A DNA stretch of 64,000 nt. It comes from Tricholoma matsutake (lineage: Eukaryota; Basidiomycota; Agaricomycetes; Agaricales; Tricholomataceae). A program made the position numbers and the translations under genes. The stretch spans positions 806,001 through 870,000 of the forward strand of contig AP026541.1 of the NCBI GenBank assembly GCA_026075535.2, read 5' to 3'. This document shows positions 34,804 through 44,409 of this stretch, in pieces. Each line of letters opens with the position of its first letter. Positions within the stretch are counted from its first letter, which is position 1. The notes under the pieces are model-generated. The model ran no database searches. It was not told where the DNA came from and worked only from the letters and a program-made list of their open reading frames with translations.

Positions 34804-36202
34804 CCCTGGCGATGCATAACTTTATGTCGCCCATTCCAATAGCAAGGATGGAAGAGCCCCCAACACCTTTTACAGGGCGAGGCGGTATTTGTCGAAGAGT
34901 AAGGAAGTCAGCTTTATCTGGTGAAATATGGACTGTGGCACCTGTATCGACAATGAAAGGGAAATTGGAGAGGGAAAGTTGTGAGTGCTGTGTCTGACTA
35001 AGCGGTTCAACAGTAAATGCGCCATCCATGGGGGTTGAAGTGTGATGGCTCCAGTCAATAGTTGTACTTGCCTCCTCCTCAATGACAAGCCAGCCCTCAT
35101 ATTCTACCTCATCAATCGACGCTGTGGGGAGGGGGTCACTAGCAAGTCCTGCAAATGGGGGGCGAGTACCAGACTGATGGTCCAGGGGGTCTGCGTCTAC
35201 CATAACCGTGAAAGCTCGTCCATTAACGTCCTTCACAGTAATTGGTACCTTCGAAGGTTTTGTCAAAGCGTCGCCTTTCTTCCCTTTTTCTCGAGCTGCT
35301 TTCCGGGCTGCCACAGACTCCTCAATCGTTTTCCTGGCCATTCCTCCCCCCACTTTAATGCAGTACTCGGTCGAATGACCCGCTTTCTTGCAATTTGGAT
35401 TCCCACAGACTAGACCGTTGGACAGCCTGGTCGATTTGGTATGAGCAGTGAGAGCTACAGAGGATTTGTTGTCTGCGCAGTGATCATTCTCAAGAAGTGA
35501 CTGTTCATTTTCAAGGAAAAGACGAATATCTTTTGAAGTATAGGGGGATTCCCTTGCGGAAGCGGCAATGTCACGAGAGATAATCGAGTGTGCATGAGGA
35601 AAGTTGTCGCTAAGTGAATTTAAAAGAGCTATGCAACAAAGGAGGTCGGGCTTAATATCTCCCATAGTGAATGCACGCTCAATGAGAGCGCAAATCTTAT
35701 CGGCCGTCTCGGGGAGGGGAGTATCAGTGCTGCATTGTGTCGTAAGGGCCTGCTGCAGTAACTGAACCTGTCGAACAGGGCCTTCATTCTGGTGTCGTTT
35801 ACAAAGCATCTCCCAGTTCACAGTGGTAGGTTTCTCTATGTCAATGAAAGGGCGTTCAGATGGAGCGATGCTGGACGCAATGAACGCATATGCGAGCCGT
35901 GAGTTGGCCTTCCAGTTAATTAGCGCACGAGGCTCAGAGGCAGTAGGTGCAGGGATTGCGCCAGTGACATATTCATAGAGACCATTCAGTGAAAGAGCGA
36001 TAGTGATTTCTTCACACCATTCTTTGTAGTTCGACCTAAGCTTGTCAAGTTTCTCACCAGAATATTGTATGGAAAGTTTGATCAACATAACCGAGGGGGG
36101 GGTAGTGTCTAGCATGCTCATAGCAGGTAAAACAAATGAAAAATTTGGTGAGGGGAAATTGTCGAGAGGACTGATTGCACAAAGGACAATCTGTAAACCC
36201 AA
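34751..36202 (-). CDS. Copia-2 gag-protease
   Basis: An uninterrupted 483-codon frame. Gag residues about 35-200 include KLSIQYSGEKLDKLRSNYKE, ITIALSLNGLYEYVTGAI and LLCCIALLNSLSDNFPHAHS. A zinc knuckle, CGNPNCKKAGHSTEYC, binds element RNA. The retropepsin has FIVDTGATVHISPDKADF with the catalytic Asp intact. The frame ends LYIPDVAV at an indel before integrase. The start at 36202 gives a 27-residue lead; an internal ATG (MSMLDTTPPS) may be the real start by comparison with Copia-1. This is the best preserved retrotransposon frame in the window. Confidence 0.85.
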   Translation of the reverse strand: MGLQIVLCAISPLDNFPSPNFSFVLPAMSMLDTTPPSVMLIKLSIQYSGEKLDKLRSNYKEWCEEITIALSLNGLYEYVTGAIPAPTASEPRALINWKANSRLAYAFIASSIAPSERPFIDIEKPTTVNWEMLCKRHQNEGPVRQVQLLQQALTTQCSTDTPLPETADKICALIERAFTMGDIKPDLLCCIALLNSLSDNFPHAHSIISRDIAASARESPYTSKDIRLFLENEQSLLENDHCADNKSSVALTAHTKSTRLSNGLVCGNPNCKKAGHSTEYCIKVGGGMARKTIEESVAARKAAREKGKKGDALTKPSKVPITVKDVNGRAFTVMVDADPLDHQSGTRPPFAGLASDPLPTASIDEVEYEGWLVIEEEASTTIDWSHHTSTPMDGAFTVEPLSQTQHSQLSLSNFPFIVDTGATVHISPDKADFLTLRQIPPRPVKGVGGSSILAIGMGDIKLCIARGASILLHNALYIPDVAV

Positions 36203-36295
36203 ACGGGAAAGTGATCAGATTGTCGATCAAAGGAGATGACGTAGAGATAACGCCGAGTGGCTAGGAGATTTTCTACCATTGTTCAGAAGTGACGG

Positions 36296-36310
36296 GAGTG
36301 GCCCATAACC
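36296..36310 (-). promoter_or_regulatory. Copia-2 primer binding site
   Basis: GGTTATGGGCCACTC on the minus strand, directly after the 5' LTR. It is identical to the Copia-1 site and complementary to the initiator tRNA-Met anticodon region. Confidence 0.75.
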
Positions 36311-36663
36311 TGTAGAAAATCAACCTAGGGTATGCAAGAAATATACTAAGGTACAGTAAGTATCATTTACTGTGTGGAAAATATAGTACGCAATGCTCAC
36401 CTCAGTCCTTGTATAAGTGACTGAGGTGATCATGTATCTAACTACCCATATATATGTGTGTTCAGTCTAATAAAGAACAAGACGAGAGAAAAGATGCCTT
36501 TGATGCATTTGTGTAAACGCATCAAAGGGAGTGTTAATAATAGTACACGCATCAAAGAGGCTGATGTCAGCTGATCACATACTGTGTTTGTCTTGCGCAT
36601 CAAAGCGATGTGCCAGAAGTAGAACATGCATCAAATTGAGCGATCACGGTGTGAATCTCAACA
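36311..36663 (-). repeat. Copia-2 5' LTR
   Basis: 353 bp, TGTAGAAAATCAACCTAGGG to CTCAACA. It closely matches the other LTR except for the missing 61-bp duplicated block and scattered transitions. Confidence 0.9.
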
Positions 36664-37530
36664 GGTAGCTGTATAGGTGCTGGATGTGGCCCTAGATGCC
36701 ATTTTAGGGGTGGTAGTAGCAGGGGTTACTGCCATTGTTGGCAGTGACATGGCCATGGCAATGAGTGGCTTAGGGCTCAAAAGGAGGGGCTGGGGAGTCA
36801 TCAGGGGTGCTGTAGGTTGAGCCAGCAGTGAGTGCCGTCGTTTTCTGTCTGTTGGGAGCAGGGTTGAGGCAGGGGATGAGGTGCTGGTGGTGGTTGTCAA
36901 CATTGTTGTCAACATTGCTAGGGACTGTGCAGGTGTTGTTAGGGATGATGTGGCAGTGTCGAGGTTTGCATTGCCATTTCTGTGGTATTAGGAGTGGCTT
37001 GGGTGATGAAGTCAATGATGGTGGTGGAAGTGGTCTGGGTGCTGGAGTTTGTCATTTCATGGGTCGTTGGCTCTGTTTGGATGGCCTCGTCAATCCTGAC
37101 CTCCTGTAGTTGCATCCATGGCTCCATGCAGTTGCCAGGGTCATGGTTCATCTCATTCGGCTGCTCTTCCTCATTCTTCACCATCCTTCAGTCCTTTTTT
37201 ATATCCCTCTTCTAATAGTGCTGTTTTACCCTTTTCTAGTGACCTGGAGGTCCCTTCTTTCACCAGATTGTATGCCTGTTCCTGACCTTGTGCCAGAAGA
37301 GCTTTATAAAGCTCTGGTTGGTGCTGTTGCATGACAAGAACCTGAATTTCAAGGTTTTCCTTTGCTGATGATGGTACTGGGGGTGCAGTTTTTGCTGCTG
37401 GTTTCTTTCCCATAGTAATGGAGTGCCTAAAAGTAGACAGTATACAAATGCTAGTGCTGGTGTTGATAGACAGGTTCTGGTTCTGGTTCTGATTCTGATT
37501 CTGTATGGCTAGTCTGCTAGGTAACTGCAA
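36664..37530 (-). pseudogene. unrecognised low-complexity protein, frameshifted
   Basis: From about 37411 the minus strand reads MGKKPAAKTAPPVPSSAKEN, LEIQVLVMQQHQPELYKALL, QEQAYNLVKEGTSRSLEKGK and EEGYKKGLKDGEE. After a frameshift (37184-36939) come repeated Q-T motifs (EAIQTEPTTHEMTNSSTQTT, EMAMQTSTLPHH) and then Pro/Thr-rich frames to 36658. An upstream extension encodes (QN)5 from a TTCTGG/TTCTGA hexamer run near 37470-37502. It looks like a decayed accessory ORF of a mobile element, but I cannot name the family. Confidence 0.35.
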
Positions 37531-37869
37531 GACTGAGGTTCTGGTACTATAGCTAGGTTCTGGGGCTGGAGACTCGAGAGCTAGCTAGAAAGCAGAGCTG
37601 GATGCATTGTGACATGGCATGCCAGATAAAAAAAAGCAAGGGTGACAAAAATAAACAGAAGCAGCTGTGAGTGCATTGAATTGCGCTCTCATATCAAGAT
37701 GGAGACACCTGAGGTGTCTCCTATAGCAGAGTGGTGGAATGCACTAGTGATAGCCTCCAAACTCTATGTACATGCGTGACTGTCTACTGATGATCATGTG
37801 GCTCCTGGAGTAGGTGCCCACACACCCCACTCCAGTTGTCTTGTGTCCATCTGTTGTTACCAGTAGATT

Positions 37870-38180
37870 AGAACCTAGAAAACAAAAGAAACAATCAGTT
37901 AGTTTATAAAAACAAAAAGCAAATGAAAAAAAAACTTACTTAGGGCCAAGATGATGCAGATTGCATCATTTGGACCTGTGTTCTGTCCAGTCGGCTCATT
38001 TGCAGGTGGTGGTGAAGGGCGCAGACATGACATGTTGTTCTTATAACATAGTTAGACCTAAGAAAACAAGAAAAAAAAATAGTTAGTTAAAGAAACAGCA
38101 AAGAAAAGTAAAAAAAAACATTACTGAGGACCCAAATGAAGTCTGTTGTCATTTGGGCCCAATGTGGTTCATTTCTGGTG
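37870..38180. repeat. A-rich repeated segment
   Basis: Two similar stretches (about 37890-37965 and 38075-38150) each contain TTAGTT, A-rich runs and an ACTTACTTAGGGCC / ACATTACTGAGGACC-like end. The inverted counterpart GGGCCCTACATAAGTTTTTTTC occurs at 60073-60094 beside the KDZ core. It is a dispersed non-coding repeat, possibly an end or intron-like spacer of KDZ elements. Confidence 0.4.
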
Positions 38181-38399
38181 TTATCTGATGCAGAAGTGGT
38201 GGGGTTGGTGGGTGTTGACAGAGTGGTAGTGGTGGTGGTGGTGGTAAGAGGGAGAGGAGGGAGGCAGTGTCACTGTCAATGATGGTGGTGACGGTGGGAG
38301 TGATGAGCTAGCAGCGATGCAGCTGTCTGCTTTGTCATGCACAGCCACAATAACAGAACCTAAAGCAAATAGATAATGCCTTACACAAGCTACTATTGT

Positions 38400-38469
38400 G
38401 TAAGGGTTATATTGTGGGTTGCTTATGTAAGCATAATACACAGGGCTCTGGGTTCAATTCCTTTCTTAC
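38400..38469 (+). other. tRNA-like segment with a B-box, upstream of a minisatellite
   Basis: 70 nt with a possible 7-bp acceptor-like pairing (GTAAGGG with TTTCTTAC, two wobbles) and GGGTTCAATTCC, a full match to the pol III B-box. The D-arm and anticodon arm do not fold properly, so it is not a functional tRNA. It may be the head of a SINE-like element. Confidence 0.3.
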
Positions 38470-38670
38470 AAACTTTTTCAGTAGAATCCAACTGGACTCC
38501 CAGTGGGCTCCAACCAGACTCACTCCACTATACTCCACTGGATTCCACTGGACCAGTCCAAGTGGAATCCAGTGTTTGAGTGGATTCCACTCAGAGTCCA
38601 GTCAGACTGGACTGGGACTGAACTGGCAACTTTGCAAGCAGTTGGCTGGTGACCAGTCCCAGTGGACTCC

Positions 38671-38830
38671 AGTTGGACTCCAGTCAGTCCAGTTGGACTC
38701 CAGTCAGTCCAGTTGGACTCCAGTCAGTCCAGTTGGACTCCAGTCAGTCCAGTTGGACTCCAGTCAGTCCAGTTGGACTCCAGTCAGTCCAGTTGGACTC
38801 CAGTCAGTCCAGTTGGACTCCAGTTGGAGT
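38671..38830. repeat. 20-bp minisatellite, about eight units
   Basis: AGTTGGACTCCAGTCAGTCC is repeated head to tail with almost no variation from 38671 and ends by inverting into CAGTTGGAGTCCACTGG. Related degenerate words (CCAGTGGACTCC, CCACTGGATTCC) extend back to 38480. Immediately 3' lies AGGTGGGGGAGTGTAAAG, closely similar to AGGTGGGGGAGGGTAAA after the 61.2-61.4 kb minisatellite. It also encodes meaningless repetitive frames on both strands. Confidence 0.9.
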
Positions 38831-38855
38831 CCACTGGGAAAGGTGGGGGAGTGTA

Positions 38856-39470
38856 AAGACCTCATGATAGCCAGCATCCACTTTCCAAGGGTTGGTGGTA
38901 CTTCACTGCCAACATCAGCACAGGACAACCAGCACTTGCAGGAGATGCAAAGACACCCGAGTTCATGCTCAAGCACCTTCTCCCTTCCACGCCCCTACCC
39001 CTGCTCATCTCCCTAGCACCATAAGACACAGATGCCACCCAGCTCTTGGCACTCACCACTGCAACATCTGCATATTATGGCCATTACAACAAACTGCTCA
39101 ATATCCTTTTCCCTCCAGACTCTTCTTACAAACTCGTTCCCCAGTACAATTGTCCTCTTCAGTCTGGCAATGACAGCATCAATTGTTTTCATTGGGGGAG
39201 AGTCTGACAATGGGACTTCATTGATGTTGGCAGAGTTGTTGGGAATGTAGCTGGTTTTCGAGCATAGGAAGAAGCAGCACCACTCACTGCACAGGAAGAG
39301 CCAGCCTCTTGATCTGATTTTCACCGATGCCCATGGTAATAGGCTTGGTAGGGAGAATTGTTGATGTTGTCATGGCCATGGCAGTGATGGGCATGGAGAT
39401 GTTGCAGATGGGATCCCAGAGACTGGCACCCATGTGGGGAGAGGTCAGGGATGGTGGTCATTAGGGTTCC
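38856..39470. other. no supported gene
   Basis: A minus frame at 39013-39324 (DAVIARLKRTIVLGNEFVRR) has protein-like pieces but no motif. At about 39470 the sequence changes from CG-poor to CG-rich, which I take as the transposon/host boundary. Confidence 0.35.
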
Positions 39471-39583
39471 ATGTTCATATTTCCTGAATATGGAGATCAT
39501 TTTTGTAGCTGTAGAGGAAGATGTATTAGTCTTGAAATTTTAGCCGGCATGTGGAACGAAGTCTTGAGAAATAGTTCATCTGC

Positions 39584-40900
39584 CTATACGAAACTTATAG
39601 AAAAGAATAAACGTAGTTGGCCAGGTTTGACTCTTCCACTAAATGAACGTCTGGCGGAAGCGGGGTTATTGTGAGCGGTAGTCAGGGAGCAACACGTTAA
39701 TGTCATGTCGTTGATTCTAGTCGTACGTTGTGTCGTTGATGGACTTTCTGGAGGTTCGTTCCTTCCAGGTCCTTGGGTGAAAGTCTTGGGGGGTTCGTCG
39801 ACGTCGAAGTTCAAGGTCTTGGGCATGTTCTCGGCGGCTAGCAACAGTCCTTGATAGTCGTGAGTCCCGTCTTCGTATACGTGGTCCCGAGGTGTAATGC
39901 TCGAGATCATGATGTCCAAGTCAGGTGGCGAATCGTCAGAAGTGTCGTCCTCGTCAGATGTTGTCACTGTTTCTTCATATCTGTAGTTGTGAGACATAGT
40001 GTTGAGTCTTGGTCGAGCATCTTGGGGGGGACGTAACGTTTGTGAGTCCCGACTCCTTCGTCTCCATGGTCTTGAATCGTAGGTCCGTCATACTCATGGG
40101 CTTGAGACGTAGCGCTCGCGTCGTCCAGTGGCGAGTATCGTTTTCACCAGATCTTGTCTCGTATTCTCACACCGTGCTGTAAGTGGAACAGCCATATCCA
40201 TATCGTCCCATAAATCGTTCGAGGTTGTCGTAGGGTCTTGACTTGTCTCGAGAAGTCGTGGGAAGCAGGGGCGTAGGTCAATCGAAAAGTTTTGGAGATC
40301 CTTGATGCAGTCGGTTCAAGATACCATAGGAGATCTTGTTGTGTTGGTGGTGCAGGTTGTCGTTGATGTGAAAAAGTCGAAACAACTTTGGCGGTGGGGC
40401 TGGGCAGGACTTGGCGAGAGGCGAGGGGGGGGGGGGGGGGGGTACTACCTGTGAAAGCCGTCTCGAAAATTCTTGATGATCCTTGAGCTGAGTGGTGAAG
40501 GTCGATGTTGAGGTGTAAAATTTGGATGCATTGTATGAGGTGGGTTGGGCAGGAGTTGGTAGGAAACGAGGGGAAATTCTGTTGGAAGACATTAGCGCAT
40601 GGTTCGGTACGTTTACCTTCCCTTGAGGTCACAAAGTCACGACGCGTTTCCATAGGTCGAACTGGTGGGGCAGAACGAACCAGGTGCCAAGTTGGTGACG
40701 ACGGGATCGTATGCACGTCGTCTGTGAGTAAGTCGAACTGGATGCTTGCAAAGTTGACCGTCCAGCTTGAAGGTACTGGAAGATCCTCGTTCAAAATCGT
40801 ATATGCAGTCGTGGCGGTACGTTCCCGTGGTTTGGCCTCTTGTTCGTTCTTGACGGCTTGGATTTCACCGTTCACTTGTTTTGCAAGGGCGTCTAGGGTC
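39584..40900 (-). CDS. uncertain host gene, repetitive hypothetical protein
   Basis: Two minus-strand frames, 40144-40875 (TATTAYTILNEDLPVPSSWT, ...) and 39584-39997 (YEETVTTSDEDDTSDDSPPD, MISSITPRDHVYED, ENMPKTLNFDVDEPPKTF), are separated by another open stretch (about 40005-40140; YSPLDDASATSQAHEYDG). They could be exons of one gene, but I could not settle the splice sites. Internal degenerate repeats (CPTHLIQCIQ versus CPAPPPKLFR contexts) and an 18-G run at 40425-40442 suggest fast evolution. No domain is recognised, and non-coding status is also possible. Confidence 0.25.
40425..40442. repeat. 18-nt guanine run
   Basis: Uninterrupted G18 on the plus strand, prone to slippage and sequencing error. 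It lies inside the uncertain minus-strand frame and would encode Pro there. Confidence 0.9.
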
Positions 40901-41404
40901 GACGATACTTGAGGCTTGGCGGTTCAACCTGGGGGGACGCGTTCAGTTACCTGTTTCCTGGGCACACGTAGTCGTTTGGCGGGAGGTGTCGTTGTGCATG
41001 TCTGAAATTCAGCTCACATGTCGGCACGTGTCTTCTCTGTAGATAGATAGTTTATTAAGAAAGAGAATAGGAGTCGAGAGATATAGACACGCACTCGCTG
41101 ATATAGCAACCCTGCATTTGTCGAGTTTCTGTGACTGGGATCTCCTTTCGGCACGTGAGGCAGGAAACGAAGGGGTGAAGGTGAACACAGCACAGACAAA
41201 AGCTAAAGACACGTCAAGAGCAACAGCGAGAAGACTAGACGCGTCGCGTGATGCACGGCAACTGCCGTATCCGTTTCTGGTAGTTTTTGGAGTTCTTACT
41301 AGAGTCCGTCAGCCTCAACCTCGAAAGCTTACATACCTAGGCTCGACTCGGATGTCCTCTATCTCCCTCTCCCTCAGCCTCTTACAACCAGCATCGTCAA
41401 CGCC

Positions 41405-42862
41405 ATGCTAGCACTACTTCTTCTAGGCTTTCTGCTCCCACTATCAACCGTCTCCGCGGCGCAGTCAGGGTGTATCATCTCCACCCTCCCTATCCAAGTC
41501 TCTGTCGACACCATCGCCCTTAATCTCGATCCTCCAAGTAACCAGACGGAGCTGACGGGAATTTTGACTCGCTTCGCCAGTCAGACATCGAACTTCACTG
41601 AGTCAATCATGAACGGAACGACGAAAATCGAGGCAACATACCAGATATACACTCAGCTCTGCGTTCCGGATGGGTTTACGGGAGGTATTGTAGAGTTTGC
41701 TATTCATGGGTATGGATCAATTTAATCCACGTTCTGCGCTTCGCACTGAGGCGTGCAATTTTTCAGCGTCAACTTTGACCATTCCTACTGGACTATCGGT
41801 GGCTCAGGCTCTCAGTACAACTACGTAGAGAGTGCCCTGAAAGCGGGTCACGCTATCCTTATCTATGATAGGCTCAGTAAGCAATATTTCTGGCATCAGC
41901 CGATGTAGTCCCATTGCTAATACATCAAAACTAGGTGTCGGGAGCTCCAGTAAACCAGACGGTATAAAAGAGGCTCAAATATCAACGGAAATAGAGATCG
42001 CCGCCAAACTGGTCGATTACCTTCGGAGTGGGGAGCATGGCTACCAGTTTGGCAGTATAATTGGCATTGGACACTCGTTCGGAAGGTACGTATGCGCACC
42101 GTTACCCGTAAGATACACTAACTAATATATTTCAACAAAGTTTGCAGCTCCTGGGCCTCGCTTCGAAATATGGGAATTACGTCAATGCGACGATCTTGAC
42201 TGGATTCACTCCGTATACAGGAGGGACAATGGCGGCGTTTGCAGGGTTTGGGTTGACAATTGCATCGGTGGAAGATCCTGCGCGTTTTGGTCAGCTTCCG
42301 CAGTATTTAGCCTCTTCGTCTAACAACAGTTTCTGTAGACTCGCTCAGCTCATCATACCTTGCAACGCAGGGAATGACCAATGATCAGTTGACATTCTAT
42401 CGTTACCCCGCGTTTGACCCTGGTCAGTATCTGTTCTTTTTATCGCAGCATTCAACTCACTGGTAGTACCTGAACGCAGAGATTCTAGAGCAACTTTCGA
42501 GTACAAGAGCAACTGTCACGCTCGGCGAGTTGTTCACCCAAACAGCAAAACCAGCACTTTCGTATTCCAATCCCCTACTGGTCTTGACCGGTGACAAGGA
42601 TTTGTGCGTCTCCCTTTATCACGAGAGAACTGCTGCATTTATGTCTGACTCGTTTCCTAGCATATTCTGTGGTGGCAACTGCTACCAGTCTATGAATGGG
42701 TCGTCTAACCTGGTGGAATCATCGAAGCACCTGTTTCCAGCTGTGTCGGATTTCAACTTCAACATCCCTGCAGAGACGGGGCATGGTATCAACGCACATT
42801 ATAGTGCTCCGGGAGTGTATCGCACGATGCAAGATTGGATTAAAGGGAGATTTGGAGGATAA
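41405..42862 (+). CDS. secreted alpha/beta hydrolase (serine esterase/lipase type)
   Basis: Six exons: 41405-41709, 41767-41876, 41935-42085, 42141-42289, 42339-42422 and 42480-42862. The introns (49-58 nt, all GT-AG) keep the frame and give 393 residues. A signal peptide is clear (MLALLLLGFLLPLSTVSA), and N-x-S/T sites (NQT, NFT, NGT, NAT) fit a secreted glycoprotein. The fold shows the oxyanion HGVNFDHSYW, then YDRLSVGSSSKPD, the nucleophile elbow GHSFGS (Ser186), the acid site LTGDKDL (about Asp307) and the catalytic His in ETGHGINAH (His368). The substrate is not evident; an ester is likely. The start codon follows a CT-rich tract (41350-41400) typical of fungal promoters. The gene lies in a CG-rich host island between transposon blocks and looks intact. 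Confidence 0.9.
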
Positions 42863-42955
42863 ATGCGCTTCAGCATCCCTGCAGAGACGGGGCATGGTAT
42901 CAACGCACATTATAGTGCTCCGGGAGTGTGCAAGTTTGGATTAAAGGGAGATTTA
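42763..42955 (+). repeat. tandem duplication of the hydrolase 3' end
   Basis: About 90 bp holding the catalytic-His segment (CATCCCTGCAGAGACGGGGC...) at 42763-42858 recurs at 42869-42955 just after the stop codon. The copy has lost about 12 bp after GGGAGTGT. It leaves the coding region unchanged and lies in the 3' UTR or beyond. Confidence 0.9.
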
Positions 42956-43567
42956 GTACACCCAGTCGGAACATACGCTCTTTTACTGTAGATTTCACTC
43001 GTTTTCTAAGCCTATATTCAATAAATGTATTGCTGTCCAGCTGTAAATTTATAGCAATGACCTGACCAAAAAATCGTGGTGGCTGTTGCGTAGCCACGGA
43101 GTAGAAACATCAAGATATCGTGAGACAAGCGAAAGTTGACGGAATTCTTCAAGGTTACTTGCTTGATGCACCTAGTATAGAAGGGTAGCGCTGAAATCAT
43201 TTCTTAAGAGTTGTTAACAAAATAACAAGGCGAAGACGTACGACTCGGATGTTCATGATTATTCATTCGTTGGGTAAGGTGAGAACCTCAGCGGTGCGCG
43301 AATGGGGAAAGAGATCGTCTTTATAAAGAGCTATACTGTAAACAGAAGAAGCATGCCTTGGATTTTCGTAAAGTGGGAATGCCATATAATTAATTCGTTC
43401 TGAAGAGTGTCGTGATAAAACATTACGACGCGAAAACAGCATGTATATTCCACTGTGATAGAGCAGAGTTAGACAGAGATCAAAGATATGGAACAGCTAA
43501 AGACTCTGCTCACCTTGAGATTCTTTTCGGGATCGGCAACTTGTGCTCAAAGATTTATCCAGCAGAT
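42956..43567. other. intergenic, no gene seen
   Basis: This is sequence 3' of the hydrolase, partly CG-containing, with AATAAATG near 43019 that could serve as a polyadenylation signal. Short minus frames (42900-43097, 43018-43200) have no domain. Confidence 0.4.
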
Positions 43568-44330
43568 AGGTAAGCTACAATGTACCGAATAATACCGTGA
43601 CGGTCTATCGAATGCATACAGTGTATCAAATGATACGGGTTCGGTGGATGCCATCAAATGCTCTCATAGTATGTATAACATGTACTAGTATCAAATGAAT
43701 ACACTTTTACAATTCTTGCTTGTGATACACTATGAAGAATGTTAATATATATTATACAGATCAGAGATACCATTGGACATGGTACTCGGCAACGGCATTG
43801 GCATTGGCATTGGCATATATATACGGCATTGGCATCAGGCTAACGGTCTTGGTATAGATGTGCATAGGAAACTGTATGGCCTAGCTATGCCAGTGGGCAA
43901 TGATACAATGATTTTCTATGTAGTGCAGACCTACCAAACAGGATCAGCTTGCCAACCTGATTGGTGTTGGTCAATGTTGCCGATGCCGCCTAAGGAAATT
44001 TCCTGATGCCGAAGGTTATATAGTGACATGTATGATAAACGCCTCAATTAGCAATCATTCATTTGTTGTATGCAGACCTATGAAATGGGTCGGCACTGGC
44101 ACTGGCAGAAATTAAAAAATTACCGACATTGGCAGCAGCAGACGCATAATACAGACCTTCATGAAATCAGAGATCAGTATCAGAATTGAGCATGGCACTG
44201 GCACTGGGATTAGGGATCAGGCAGAAAATGTTCAGCACCAACAATTATTACTACATGTTCATGTATAGAATATGTAAATGAAATAAATGAGCATCATCCA
44301 TCATCTGTAGTGTCCATATCATCAGAGCCA
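43568..44330 (-). repeat. dispersed repeat X, copy B
   Basis: Starts AGGTAAGCTACAATGTA and matches copy A at 19665 over roughly the first 100 bp. GGCATTGGCATTGGC runs follow (43795-43835) along with recurring GGCACTGGCACTGG words. It lies directly 3' of the unrecognised gene at 44410-45882 and may be the terminal region of the element that carries it. Confidence 0.5.
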
Positions 44331-44409
44331 TGCAACCAAGTGTCATCAACATAATCAAAGTCTGCATGAGTATAGATGGGCAGCGTGATGCAAGAAGGAG
44401 TGGGGTGCT

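Larger units (their letters stand above)
31124..36663 (-). mobile_element. Copia-2: near-complete LTR retrotransposon, inactive
   Basis: A 5.54-kb Ty1/Copia element of the same family as Copia-1, also on the minus strand. It is flanked by the 5-bp duplication GGTAG at 31119-31123 and 36664-36668. It has both LTRs, the primer site, a long gag-protease frame and a pol frame interrupted by a frameshift and five TGA stops. Two catalytic aspartates are also changed. It has no nested insert, so it is the better reference copy of the family. Confidence 0.92.

Noticed and set aside
38400..38469. A functional tRNA gene
   Set aside because: Only the B-box and a wobble-rich acceptor pairing fit; the D-arm and anticodon arm do not form.
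38396..39016. 206-codon plus frame with repeated WTPVSPVGLQS units
   Set aside because: It is translated minisatellite DNA; several frames on both strands are equally open because the unit lacks stops.
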